Below, piece after piece: positions 7,600 through 15,813 of a DNA stretch of 64,000 bases. The DNA comes from Rathayibacter sp. VKM Ac-2754. Lineage in GTDB: Bacteria; Actinomycetota; Actinomycetes; Actinomycetales; Microbacteriaceae. How positions within the stretch are numbered: position 1 is the first letter of the stretch; each line of letters opens with the position of its first letter. The notes below the pieces were generated by a model. That model did not search any database. It saw only the letters and a program-made list of their open reading frames with translations, and was not told the DNA's origin. The stretch lies in the NCBI RefSeq assembly GCF_009807095.1, contig NZ_WUCC01000001.1, positions 434,001 to 498,000 on the forward strand, in the 5' to 3' direction. The position numbers and the translations under genes were made by a program.

Positions 7600-8522
7600 C
7601 GGGCCGCTCCTTCCAGGGGCTGCGAAGCGGGGGTGGAGTACTCGAGCGCGTCCGCGGTCATGGCGGTGTACGCCTCCTCGAGCGAGCGGGTGAGCGGGGT
7701 GAGGCCGTGCAGGGCGATCCCGCTGCCGAGCGCGAGGTCGCCGATCGTCGGCGCGTCCATCCCGTCGACGTCGAGCCCGCCGGAGACCGACTCGACGTGC
7801 GCGCCGCGGAGCGCGAGCAGCTCCGCGAGACGCGGCGCCTCCGGGCTCTCGACGCGCACGCGCGGCCGGGACTCGGCGAGGAAGTCGGCCAGCGGGGCAT
7901 CCGCGAGGACCCGGCCGCGCCCGAGGACGATGATGTGGTCGGCGGTCTGCGCCATCTCGCTCATCAGGTGCGAGGAGAGCAGCACGCAGCGGCCGTCCGC
8001 CGCCTGCGAGCGCACGAAGTCGCGGACCCAGCGCACCCCCTCCGGATCGAGGCCGTTGACCGGCTCGTCGAGCAGCAGTGTCTGCGGGTCGCCCAGCAGA
8101 GCCGTCGCGATGCCGACCCGCTGGCCCATGCCGAGCGAGAAGCCTCCGACGCGCTTGCGGGCGACGCTCTCGAGGCCCACGAACTCGATGACCTCCTCGA
8201 CCCTCGCACGCGGGATGCGGTGGGTCGCGGCGATGACGCGCAGGTGGTCGCGGAGCGAGCGCCCGCGGTGCGCCGCCTTCGCGTCGAGCAGGGCGCCCAC
8301 CTCGCGCAGCGGCGCGGCGTGCTCGGCGTAGGGGCGGCCGTTCACCCGCACGGAGCCGGCGGTCGGCCGGTCGAGCCCCACGATCATCCGCATCGTCGTC
8401 GACTTGCCGGCCCCGTTGGGTCCGAGGAACCCCGTCACCTTCCCCGGCGCCACGGTGAAGTCGATCGCGTCGACAGCCGTCTTCGCCCCGAACCTCTTCG
8501 TCAGTCCTCGTGCCTCGATCAT
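7596..8522 (-). CDS. ABC transporter ATP-binding protein
   Basis: 308-aa ATPase for the downstream permease. Walker A GPNGAGKST (about 38-46), signature FSLGMGQR, Walker B TLLLDEPVNGLDPEG and the H-loop LLSSHLMSE are intact. The C-terminal third is the variable regulatory domain found in CcmA/NatA-type exporters. MIEARGLTKRFG is taken as the start (ATG 8520-8522, downstream of GGGGGAT). Likely exports a lipid, peptide or drug; no substrate evidence is visible. Confidence 0.88.
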   Translation of the reverse strand: MIEARGLTKRFGAKTAVDAIDFTVAPGKVTGFLGPNGAGKSTTMRMIVGLDRPTAGSVRVNGRPYAEHAAPLREVGALLDAKAAHRGRSLRDHLRVIAATHRIPRARVEEVIEFVGLESVARKRVGGFSLGMGQRVGIATALLGDPQTLLLDEPVNGLDPEGVRWVRDFVRSQAADGRCVLLSSHLMSEMAQTADHIIVLGRGRVLADAPLADFLAESRPRVRVESPEAPRLAELLALRGAHVESVSGGLDVDGMDAPTIGDLALGSGIALHGLTPLTRSLEEAYTAMTADALEYSTPASQPLEGAAR

Positions 8523-8660
8523 GGATCCCCCTTCTGGTCGGACGCCGCCTCGCACCTCGGACCCGCGTCGGCACGGGCCGGGTCGAGCGGCGGGGCCAGC
8601 CTAGGAAGGGCTCTGGGGCTCCCGGCCCGCGATCGTGCGATGCGGGGGTGCGCTCAGGGG

Positions 8661-8680
8661 AAAAGGGGGGACAACCCCCA
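8661..8680 (-). terminator. Intrinsic terminator of the copD-ctaG gene
   Basis: On the minus strand GGGGGTTGTCCCCCCTTTT forms a 5-bp G/C stem with a short loop followed by four T, directly after the stop codon at 8682-8684. Confidence 0.6.
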
Positions 8681-8681
8681 C

Positions 8682-10748
8682 TCAGCCGCGCTTCTGGAGG
8701 GTCGCCAGGCGGTCGTTGTAGGCCGAGAGCTCGGCCTCGCCCGTGCGGTCGGCCTGGCGATCGCGGCGCTTGGTCTCGCGGTCGTCGGAGCGGCTCCACA
8801 TCATGGCCACGACGATCGCGAGGGCGAGCGTCGGGATCTCGCCGATGCTCCACGCGATGCCGCCGGCCGCCTGCTGGTCGGCCAGCGCATCGGTTCCCCA
8901 GCCCATCGCGCCGTACCAGTCGGCGAGGAGGAGGCCCGTGCCGGTCATCAGGGCGAGGCCGAAGAACGCGTGGAAGGCCATCGTGCCCAGCAGCAGCAGG
9001 AGGCGCATCGGGTAGGGGACGCGGTGGACGCTGGGGTCGACTCCGATCAGCACGCTCACGAAGAGGTAGCCCGTGATCAGGAAGTGCACGATCATCCACT
9101 CGTGCCCGATGTGGTCGGTGGTCGCCCAGCGGAACAGCGGCGAGTAGTAGAAGCCCCAGAGCGAGCCGACGAACAGCAGCGCGGCGACGATCGGGTGCGA
9201 GACGGCCGTCGCGAAGCGCGAGTGCACGGCGAGGAGGACCCACTCGCGGGGTCCGCGGGAGCCGTCGGTCCGGCGCGTCGCGGCACGAGCGATGAGGGTC
9301 ACCGGCGCGGCGGGGACCAGCAGGAGCGGGACGGCCATCGTCAGCACCATGTGCGAGAGCATGTGCGCGCTGAACAGGTACTTCTCGTAGGCGTTCACTC
9401 CGCCGTTCGTGATGTAGGCGAGCAGGAGCATCCCGGCGATCCAGAGGACCGTGCGGTGGACGGGCCAGCTGTCGCCGCGGCGGTGCAGGCGGACGACGCC
9501 CGCGACGTAGAAGGCGATGCCGAAGGCGCAGAACAGCAGCCAGACCAGGTCGACGTTCCAGAGGGTGACGAAGTTCAGGGCGCTCGGAGCCGGCGGCAGC
9601 GGCTCGCCGGTCAGCAGCTCGGCGGGGGTCGGGTTGGTGAGCTGCGACGCCGCGACCTGGTCGACGGGCGTCGCGGTGCGGGCGAGGGCCGCCGCGACTC
9701 CCGAGGCGATGCCCATGAAGGTGAGCTCGGCGGCGACCAGCCACCAGAAGCTGCGCCCGCCCGAGCCGCCCGCGGCCCGCATGCGCGCGATCAGGACGCG
9801 GCGCTGAAGCACGCCGAAGAGTCCGAGCGCGATGAGGACGGCGACCTTGACGAGGACGAGGACGCCGTAGCCCGTCAGCAGGTTGTCGAGCGTGGCGAGG
9901 CGGAGCTCGGCGCTGACGTAGCCGGAGGCGGCCACGACCACGAAGCTCACGAGAGCGAGGCTCGAGTAGCGCTCGATCACGGGGAGCAGGCGCGCACCGG
10001 CGAGGAGGGGGCGCAGCACGATGATCGTGATCAGCCCGCCGAGCCAGATCGCGGCGAAGACGAGGTGCAGGCCGAGCGCGGTGACGGCGGCGTCGTGCCC
10101 GCTGGCGCCCGCGGCGTGGCCCTGCTGCGCCATCGGCAGGAGGGTGAGGAGCGCGATGCCCGTCACGAAGACGAGCGCGGTCTGGTTGCGCACGGCGAAG
10201 CAGAGCACCGTGACGACCGCCGCCAGCAGGGTCGTGATGAGCCAGGACTGGCCGACGGGGATGCTGCCGATGAAGTAGCTGAGCTTGGTGCCGAAGTCTC
10301 GGTCGAGGCTCAGCGGCGTCTGCGTGACGTTGAGGAAGGTGAAGAAGCCCGTGACGGCGGAGGCGGCGGCGAAGAACGCGGCGCTCGCGGCGGCGACGTC
10401 GAGGGCGACGGTGAACTCGGTGCGCGGCTCCGGGGCGGCGGCGGGCTCGGGACGGGCCTCGCGGACGGGGGCGCCCGCTCCGACCAGGACCCTGCGATCG
10501 GCCGCCGCGCGCGCGACGGCGCGGGGGCTGAGCGCGAAGAGCGTCAGCACGAGGGAGCCGATCATCCCGGCGGCGCCGAGGTTGACGGCGAGCTTCGCGA
10601 GCGGGAGGCCGTAGCGGACGACGGGGCCGGGATCGCTGATGGCCTGCGCGTCGGCACCGCGGCCGAACGCCAGCGCTGCCAGGAGCGCGACGAGGGCGGC
10701 GGCCACCAGGAGCAGCGCCGGGCCGACGATCCGGACGGTTCGATTCAC
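8682..10748 (-). CDS. CopD-CtaG fusion: copper import / cytochrome c oxidase assembly membrane protein
   Basis: 688-aa polytopic protein. The N-terminal ~330 residues resemble CopD (paired helices, GHDAAVTALGLHLVFAAIWLGGL), which moves copper across the membrane. The C-terminal half is a caa3-type oxidase assembly factor CtaG with conserved histidines in SAHMLSHMVLT, HEWMIVHFLITG and AFHAFFGLAL. The fusion suggests direct copper delivery to cytochrome oxidase. The tail is cytosolic and Arg/Asp-rich. The GTG at 10746-10748 is preceded by a leaderless -10 (TAGGCT), and a terminator follows the gene. Confidence 0.88.
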   Translation of the reverse strand: MNRTVRIVGPALLLVAAALVALLAALAFGRGADAQAISDPGPVVRYGLPLAKLAVNLGAAGMIGSLVLTLFALSPRAVARAAADRRVLVGAGAPVREARPEPAAAPEPRTEFTVALDVAAASAAFFAAASAVTGFFTFLNVTQTPLSLDRDFGTKLSYFIGSIPVGQSWLITTLLAAVVTVLCFAVRNQTALVFVTGIALLTLLPMAQQGHAAGASGHDAAVTALGLHLVFAAIWLGGLITIIVLRPLLAGARLLPVIERYSSLALVSFVVVAASGYVSAELRLATLDNLLTGYGVLVLVKVAVLIALGLFGVLQRRVLIARMRAAGGSGGRSFWWLVAAELTFMGIASGVAAALARTATPVDQVAASQLTNPTPAELLTGEPLPPAPSALNFVTLWNVDLVWLLFCAFGIAFYVAGVVRLHRRGDSWPVHRTVLWIAGMLLLAYITNGGVNAYEKYLFSAHMLSHMVLTMAVPLLLVPAAPVTLIARAATRRTDGSRGPREWVLLAVHSRFATAVSHPIVAALLFVGSLWGFYYSPLFRWATTDHIGHEWMIVHFLITGYLFVSVLIGVDPSVHRVPYPMRLLLLLGTMAFHAFFGLALMTGTGLLLADWYGAMGWGTDALADQQAAGGIAWSIGEIPTLALAIVVAMMWSRSDDRETKRRDRQADRTGEAELSAYNDRLATLQKRG

Positions 10749-10760
10749 CCGTCAAGCCTA
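10749..10760 (-). promoter_or_regulatory. Leaderless -10 of copD-ctaG
   Basis: TAGGCT (10755-10760) precedes the GTG start by 6 nt, matching the local leaderless pattern. Confidence 0.5.
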
Positions 10761-10795
10761 CGTTCTCGCGGCTGATCGGGAGCCGCGACTGCGGA

Positions 10796-10831
10796 CGACG
10801 ACGGCCCCGGCGCGTACCGGGGCCGTCGTCG
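10796..10831 (-). terminator. Strong hairpin terminating the HU gene
   Basis: A perfect 15-bp G/C-rich inverted repeat (arms 10796-10810 and 10817-10831) with a 6-nt loop lies 32 bp after the HU stop. No T-run follows, as is common in actinobacteria. Confidence 0.65.
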
Positions 10832-10863
10832 GAGGGCCGTCGGAGACGGCCGGGTCGCAGCGA

Positions 10864-11151
10864 CTACTTCGCGGCGGCCTTGAGCTTGGTGCCCGCGGAG
10901 ACCTTGACCGAGTGGCCGGCGGCGATCTGGATGGTCTCACCGGTCTGCGGGTTGCGGCCGGTGCGCGCGGCGCGGGAGGTGCGCTCGACGGCGATCCAGC
11001 CCGGGATGGTCACCTTCACGTCGTTCGAGACGGAGTCGGCGAGGGTGGTGAAGAGCGAGTCGAGGACGCCGTTGACGGCGGCCTGGCTCTGGCCGGAGTC
11101 CGCGGCGATCTTCGCGACGAGCTCGGTGCGGTTGAGCGACTTGTCAGCCAT
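10864..11151 (-). CDS. hup: HU-family nucleoid DNA-binding protein
   Basis: 95-aa histone-like protein. MADKSLNRTELVAKIAADSG is the helical dimerisation part, DVKVTIPGWIAVERTSRAARTGRNPQTGETIQI is the beta-arm region containing the conserved GRNPQTG motif, and the C-terminus is a short Lys-rich end rather than the long tail of mycobacterial HupB. It bends and compacts DNA as a homodimer. A GGGAGGA ribosome-binding site lies 7 nt before the ATG. It is monocistronic, with a leader containing an inverted repeat and a strong terminator. Confidence 0.93.
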   Translation of the reverse strand: MADKSLNRTELVAKIAADSGQSQAAVNGVLDSLFTTLADSVSNDVKVTIPGWIAVERTSRAARTGRNPQTGETIQIAAGHSVKVSAGTKLKAAAK

Positions 11152-11176
11152 TGGAGTGTCCTCCCAGGACGTTCGC

Positions 11177-11191
11177 GCTGTTGAGAACAGC
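11177..11191 (-). promoter_or_regulatory. Inverted repeat in the HU leader
   Basis: GCTGTT-GAG-AACAGC, two 6-bp arms around 3 nt, lies 26 nt upstream of the HU start codon. It could be an operator or a short leader hairpin. The rest of the 285-bp gap up to 11436 shows no gene. Confidence 0.35.
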
Positions 11192-11436
11192 TGGTGAATG
11201 TGGATCGTCCTCGGTCGGGGACGGACGCCCTCGACCGGTCGGACCGTCCGTAACCTACCAGCCCGATCCCCGATTCCTCGCGAATCACGCCCCGCGAAGC
11301 CCGGAACGACGCCGATCCGCGCTCGAGGAAGGGTCCGATCGCGCCGATCGTCCTCCACAGGGGGCGCTCGGCCGACCCCTCCACCGAACCGCGCTCCCCC
11401 GGCCCACCGAGCTCGGCGGCTCGTGAGGATCGTGGC

Positions 11437-11805
11437 ATGTCGATCCTCCTCCTCGCCCCCGCCGCCGTTCTCCCGCCGCCACCCGCCCTCGATCGCCCGC
11501 CCGTCGCCCGCCTCAGGAGACGGTCGCCGCGGGAGCCCGGGCTCGCGGCGCTCGCCCTCGGGCTCCTCGCCGTGACCTCGGCGGTGCATCCGCTCTGGGC
11601 CCTCCCGTCCGTCGGCACCGGGGTCGCCGGCGTGGTCGTCGGGGCCGTGGCGCTGCTGCACCGCGGCGAGCGCCGGTCGGGCGCCGTCGGGCTCGTCTGC
11701 GCGCTGCTCGGGCTCGCAGTCGCCTCCGTCACGGTGCCGGCGTCGATCGGAGGGGCGGCCGAGGTGCTGGTCTGGCTCGCGGCCCAGCGGCCCGGAGCGG
11801 CGTGA
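11437..11805 (+). CDS. Hypothetical small membrane protein
   Basis: 122 aa, not recognised. It begins with a hydrophobic Leu/Pro stretch, then a basic Arg-rich loop, and three hydrophobic helices (PGLAALALGLLAVTSAV, GTGVAGVVVGAVALL and GAVGLVCALLGLAVASVTV). The pattern resembles actinobacterial DUF4190-like membrane proteins. A GTGAGGAT sequence precedes the ATG. It ends 78 bp before the GH13 gene and could share a transcript with it. Confidence 0.55.
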   Translation: MSILLLAPAAVLPPPPALDRPPVARLRRRSPREPGLAALALGLLAVTSAVHPLWALPSVGTGVAGVVVGAVALLHRGERRSGAVGLVCALLGLAVASVTVPASIGGAAEVLVWLAAQRPGAA

Positions 11806-11883
11806 CGATGCCCGGGGACGGGTCAGTCGGCGTCGCTACACTCCCTCCGGCGCGCGCCCGAGCTCGCCGAAGGGATCGCGACG

Positions 11884-13158
11884 ATGACGCAGACGACGAA
11901 CGACTGGATCACGACAGCCATCTGGTGGCAGGTGTACCCCCTCGGATTCACCGGCGCGGAGGCCACGGCCGCCGAGGGCCCTGGTCCAGGCGACGAGCCG
12001 CGGCACCGCCTCCGCTCGATCCTCCCCTGGCTCGACGACCTGCTGGCGGTGGGCTGCAACGGCCTCCTGCTCGGCCCGGTCTTCTCGTCGATGACCCACG
12101 GGTACGACACGATCGACCACTTCACGGTCGACCCGCGCCTCGGCGACGAGCGCGACCTCGACGAGCTGATCGCCGCGTGCCGCGAGCGCGGGATCCGCGT
12201 GCTCTTCGACGGCGTCTTCAACCACGTCGGCCGCGACCACCCGTGGTGGCGCGAGGCCGTCGCCGCCGGTGCCGGCTCCGCCGCCGCGGCGCGGTTCTCG
12301 CGCGGGCCGTCGGCGCGCGAGGTCGACGGGTTGCCGGTGGACGTGTTCGAGGGGCACGAGGCGCTCGTCGAGCTCGACACCGCGAATCCGGAGGTCGCCG
12401 AGTACGTGTCCTCGGTGATGGCGCACTGGCTCGAGCGCGGCATCGACGGGTGGCGGCTCGACGCGGCCTACGCGGTCGACCCGAGCAGCTGGCGCGCCGC
12501 GATCGATCCGCTGCGCGAGCGCTTCCCCGGGGCGTGGTTCGTCGGCGAGGTCATCCACGGCGACTACTCGGAGTACGTCCGCGAGTCGGGGCTCGACTCC
12601 GTCACCCAGTACGAGCTGTGGAAGTCGGTGCGCTCGTCGATCGAGCAGGGCAACCTCTTCGAGCTCGACTGGACGCTGCAGCGGCACGGCGGGTTCCTCG
12701 ACGAGTTCCTCCCCCTCACCTTCATCGGCAACCACGACGTGACCCGACTGGCGAGCGCGATCTCGGACAGCAGGCACCACGGGCACGCGACCGCGATCCT
12801 CGGCTTCGTCGGCGGAGTCCCGAGCGTGTACTCGGGCGACGAGCGCGGGCTCGAGGGAGTGAAGGAGGAGCGCGCGGGCGGCGACGACGCGATCCGCCCC
12901 GAGTTCCCGGCCGACCCGGGCGAGTGGCCGCGCGGCGACGCCTACCGGACCCACCAGGAGGTCATCGCCTTCCGGCGGCGGCACCCGTGGCTCGCCCGGT
13001 CGCGCACCAGGACGGTCGACCTCTCGAACACCGCCGTCCTGCTGATCGCGGACGGTCCCGATGGCGAGACGGCTCGCCTGGCCCTCAATCTCGGTGACGA
13101 GACGGTGACGGTCGGCGGCGTGACCGTGGGGCCGCACGCGTGGGTCCTGCCCGACTGA
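11884..13158 (+). CDS. GH13 alpha-amylase-family glycoside hydrolase
   Basis: 424-aa TIM-barrel enzyme acting on alpha-glucosidic bonds. Conserved regions are in order: FDGVFNHVGRDHP (region I), GWRLDAAYAVD with nucleophile Asp (region II, about residue 194), VGEVIHGDY with acid/base Glu (region III), and FIGNHDVTR (region IV). It lacks a signal peptide, so it should be cytoplasmic, acting on maltodextrins, sucrose-like or trehalose-like substrates; the subfamily is unclear. An AAGGGAT sequence lies before the ATG, and TACACT at 11834-11839 is a candidate -10. A structured repeat follows its stop. Confidence 0.88.
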   Translation: MTQTTNDWITTAIWWQVYPLGFTGAEATAAEGPGPGDEPRHRLRSILPWLDDLLAVGCNGLLLGPVFSSMTHGYDTIDHFTVDPRLGDERDLDELIAACRERGIRVLFDGVFNHVGRDHPWWREAVAAGAGSAAAARFSRGPSAREVDGLPVDVFEGHEALVELDTANPEVAEYVSSVMAHWLERGIDGWRLDAAYAVDPSSWRAAIDPLRERFPGAWFVGEVIHGDYSEYVRESGLDSVTQYELWKSVRSSIEQGNLFELDWTLQRHGGFLDEFLPLTFIGNHDVTRLASAISDSRHHGHATAILGFVGGVPSVYSGDERGLEGVKEERAGGDDAIRPEFPADPGEWPRGDAYRTHQEVIAFRRRHPWLARSRTRTVDLSNTAVLLIADGPDGETARLALNLGDETVTVGGVTVGPHAWVLPD

Positions 13159-13175
13159 CGGGACGGTCGCCAGGG

Positions 13176-13328
13176 CGTGTTGGACACGAGACCGCCGTCG
13201 CGAGCACGGCCTGATCGTGCGAGCTGCAAGGAGCGGATCGAAGGCCCATGCGGGCATGGGACGAGATCCGCGACGCCGCAGATCGAGCGATCAGGCCGAG
13301 CGGAGCACGCGGGATCGTGTTCAACACG
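13176..13328 (+). repeat. Structured foldback repeat, copy A
   Basis: 153-bp element that recurs at 57441-57594. Its ends are inverted copies of CGTGTTGRACACGA, themselves near-palindromic. Inside are a small hairpin GCACG/CGTGC (13204-13220) and a long helix: GCGGATC (13233-13239) pairs with GATCCGC (13265-13271), then a 4x4 internal loop, then CCCATGC (13245-13251) pairs with GCATGGG (13254-13260). Copy B changes four pairs in compensating fashion. It sits just after the GH13 stop. It may be a MITE-like element, an extragenic palindrome or an RNA structure; no open frame is convincing. Confidence 0.8.
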
Positions 13329-13405
13329 CCCTACGCTCGGGGCAGGCGACCCGTCGCGACCGACCGCTCCGGCGGACCGCGGCCGGGAGCGAGTCAGGAG
13401 TGGAC

Positions 13406-13726
13406 ATGTCGGCGAGGCAGCAGGACCGGGCGACCGGGATCGGCGAGGCGTCCGCCTCTCCCGCGGATCCGACGGGCGACCCCGGACCGGGTGAGCGCAG
13501 CGGCCTCTCGAGCCGCGTCGCCGACGACATCCTGAGCGGCACGGACGACTTCGGAGCGGACTTCGCCGAGGACGAGGGCGGCGGCGCCCCGGGCGGCGGT
13601 CCCGAGTCGGCCGAGGGGCTCGGCGATCTGCGTGCCGCCGAGATCGACGATCCCGCGCAGGCGGTCGGCGACGACCCGGCGAATCCGATCCACGGATCGC
13701 TGGCGGAGGAGTTCGAGGCGCGCTGA
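13406..13726 (+). CDS. Small acidic, disordered protein
   Basis: 106 aa, unrecognised. Rich in Asp, Glu, Gly and Pro with one short potential helix (RSGLSSRVADDILSG, about 32-46) and a C-terminal AEEFEAR. AGGAG 6 nt before the ATG at 13406 supports translation. It resembles in composition five other acidic small proteins in this window. No domain assigned; a stress-related or hydrophilin-like role would be speculation. Confidence 0.6.
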   Translation: MSARQQDRATGIGEASASPADPTGDPGPGERSGLSSRVADDILSGTDDFGADFAEDEGGGAPGGGPESAEGLGDLRAAEIDDPAQAVGDDPANPIHGSLAEEFEAR

Positions 13727-13735
13727 CCCGCGCCC

Positions 13736-15625
13736 TCACGCGGAGCGGTCGTCCGCGGCCCGTTCCTCGCCCGTGAGAGCGTCGCCGAGGAACCGCAGCA
13801 GGCCGAGGAGCAGCAGCTCCTTCGACTCCGAGCGCCGGTACTCGTGGCCCTCGCCCTCGAGGCGCAGGTACTCGACCGGCCGGCCCCGCTCCTCCAGCGC
13901 CGCGACGATCTGCTCGGCCTCGCCGATCGGCACGTTCGTGTCGAGCTCGCCGTGGACCACCAGGAGCGGCACGTCGATCGCCGACACGCTCCCCAGCGGC
14001 GAGAGCCGCTCGAGCAGGTCGACGTCGTGCTCGGGGTGCCCGTACTTGGTGACGGCGGCCGAGGCGATCCACGGCTCGGTGTCGCGGTAGAAGGTCCGCA
14101 GATCGGACATGCCGCAGATGTCCACACCGGCGGCGAACACGCCGGGCGAGAACGCGAGCGAGGCCAGGGTCAGGTAGCCGCCGTAGGAGCGGCCGGTCAC
14201 CGCGATGCGGGCCCGATCGGCGATGCCGGAGTCGACCAGGAAGTCGGCCGCCGCGAGCACGTCGGCGAACGCGTCCGTCCGCTTCTCGACGTCGTCGGCG
14301 TGCACGAAGTCGCGTCCGAAGCCCGAGGAGCCGCGGACGTTCGGCGCGAAGACCGTGATCCCCGACGCCGCGACCGCCTGGTGCTGCGCGGCGAAGGTCG
14401 GCCGCTCCTGCGACTCCGGCCCGCCGTGCAGGCTCAGCATCGCCGGACCGCCGGTCGGCACTCCCCGGGCGCGGTAGAGCCAGCCCGAGAGCGCCAGCCC
14501 GTCGCGGCCGGCGAAGCGCTCGAGCGTCGGGACCACGAGGGGCTCGGCCGGCAGCGCGGGCACCTGCGTGAGCCGCGACCACTCGTGGGTCGCCGTGTCC
14601 ATCCGCCAGAGCTCCCGCGGACGCTCCGGCCCCTCGACGCCGAGCACGACGCTCCCGCCGTCCCGTGAGAGGACCGGCGTGGTCGCCACCAGCCCCGGCA
14701 GCCCCGAGACGGGGACGCGCGCACCGGTCGTGGTGTCGAAGAGCTCGATCTCGCTCGAGCCGGCGACGTTCCAGACAAGCAGGAGGAGGCGCCCCGCGTC
14801 GTCGGCGTCGAGGCCCTCGAGCTCGGCGTCGTCGCGGGCGGCGAGCCGGCGGATCCGGCCGCGCCAGCCGTCGGGCCCGAGCGGCATCGCGACGAGCTGG
14901 CGACGCGGGAGGTCGACGTCGGTCGCGAGGTAGGCCACGATCGGGCTCTCGTTGTCGTTCGGCGCGGAGGGGCGCAGCAGCGCCACGTCGGTCGACCCGG
15001 TGCCCGAGTCGGGCAGCAGCGCGTGGTTCTCGTTGGTGAGGCGGTCGACGACGACGCAGTACTGGTGTCCGCGCTGGCCGTCGCGGACGACCACGAGCCG
15101 CTCCTCGACGGAGAGGTCGAGCACCGAGATGAGGTCGCCGTCCACGAGCGGCCGGCGCTCACCCGACGCGGGATCGACGAGGAAGGAGCGCGTCGGCTGC
15201 TCGGGCTCGGCGGAGGGCACGGTGACGACGACGTGGTGCCCGCTCCGCGTCCACGGGCCGAGCTCGGCGTGGGCGTCGCGGGAGCCTGCGATGCGGCGGG
15301 CGTCGGAGCCGTCGGGCCGGACCACCCAGACCTGCGTGCGGACGCCTCCGTCGGTCGCGACCAGGCAGGCGAGCCAGGCGGAGTCGGCGGACCACGAGAC
15401 GGAGAGGACGGGGTCGTCGGTGAAGCGGATGCAGTGCGCGGCGGGCGGCTCTCCCGCGGCGGCGACGTCCTGCACCCAGACCTCGGGCGAGCCTCCGCGG
15501 TCGCTGATGAAGGCGGTGCGCGCGGCGTCGGGAGTCATCGTGGGACCCCAGCTGCCCCAGGCGTGCGCGAGTGCGAGACCGAGCCGCTCGGCAGCGGCGA
15601 GCCGGTCGGGTGCGAGGAGGGTCAT
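13736..15625 (-). CDS. S9-family serine peptidase (prolyl oligopeptidase / acylaminoacyl-peptidase type)
   Basis: 629-aa cytoplasmic peptidase. The N-terminal ~370 residues form a beta-propeller with repeated W-S-x-D-S-x-W and DGSDARRI-like blades. The C-terminal alpha/beta-hydrolase domain carries the triad: Ser near residue 480 in VTGRSYGGYLTL, Asp near 562 in GELDTNVPIG, and His near 593 in GEGHEYRRSESK. It cleaves short peptides, often after Pro or at acylated N-termini. ATG at 15625 follows GGATGGAGG. The gene converges on the acidic-protein gene and lies beside a repeat locus. Confidence 0.9.
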   Translation of the reverse strand: MTLLAPDRLAAAERLGLALAHAWGSWGPTMTPDAARTAFISDRGGSPEVWVQDVAAAGEPPAAHCIRFTDDPVLSVSWSADSAWLACLVATDGGVRTQVWVVRPDGSDARRIAGSRDAHAELGPWTRSGHHVVVTVPSAEPEQPTRSFLVDPASGERRPLVDGDLISVLDLSVEERLVVVRDGQRGHQYCVVVDRLTNENHALLPDSGTGSTDVALLRPSAPNDNESPIVAYLATDVDLPRRQLVAMPLGPDGWRGRIRRLAARDDAELEGLDADDAGRLLLLVWNVAGSSEIELFDTTTGARVPVSGLPGLVATTPVLSRDGGSVVLGVEGPERPRELWRMDTATHEWSRLTQVPALPAEPLVVPTLERFAGRDGLALSGWLYRARGVPTGGPAMLSLHGGPESQERPTFAAQHQAVAASGITVFAPNVRGSSGFGRDFVHADDVEKRTDAFADVLAAADFLVDSGIADRARIAVTGRSYGGYLTLASLAFSPGVFAAGVDICGMSDLRTFYRDTEPWIASAAVTKYGHPEHDVDLLERLSPLGSVSAIDVPLLVVHGELDTNVPIGEAEQIVAALEERGRPVEYLRLEGEGHEYRRSESKELLLLGLLRFLGDALTGEERAADDRSA

Positions 15626-15712
15626 GCCTCCATCCTTCTGCACCGGTCGGTGCGCGTGTTCCGCGCCGGGCGAACGCGGCGCGAACGATCGAGAGCCGAC
15701 GCGACTCCGGGC

Positions 15713-15797
15713 TCACCTCCGGCTCGCAGGATCGCGGTCGGCTCGTCAGAACGGGCGGATTCCGCGAGCCGAAGCACGTCTCGCGAGCCGGAGGTGA
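15713..15797 (+). repeat. Dispersed repeat (family R3) bounded by 15-bp inverted ends
   Basis: TCACCTCCGGCTCGC at 15713-15727 is mirrored perfectly at 15783-15797. The interior contains the GTCGGCTCG...GCGGATTCCGCGAGCCGAA core also seen twice at 32101-32275. It lies between the amidotransferase and S9 peptidase genes. Confidence 0.75.
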
Positions 15798-15813
15798 TCA
15801 GCGAGGGGCGCGG

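Noticed and set aside
6775-10755. A 1326-codon minus-strand open frame covering the ABC and copD-ctaG region
   Set aside because: Its first ~1000 residues are Arg/Pro-rich low-complexity sequence in a frame shifted from the real copD-ctaG and ATPase genes; only the end is the real permease. High-GC DNA produces such long shadow frames.
13176-13328. Conserved peptide-like translation of both structured repeats
   Set aside because: The similarity follows from nucleotide identity; the frames have no start signal and the compensatory changes favour structure, not protein.
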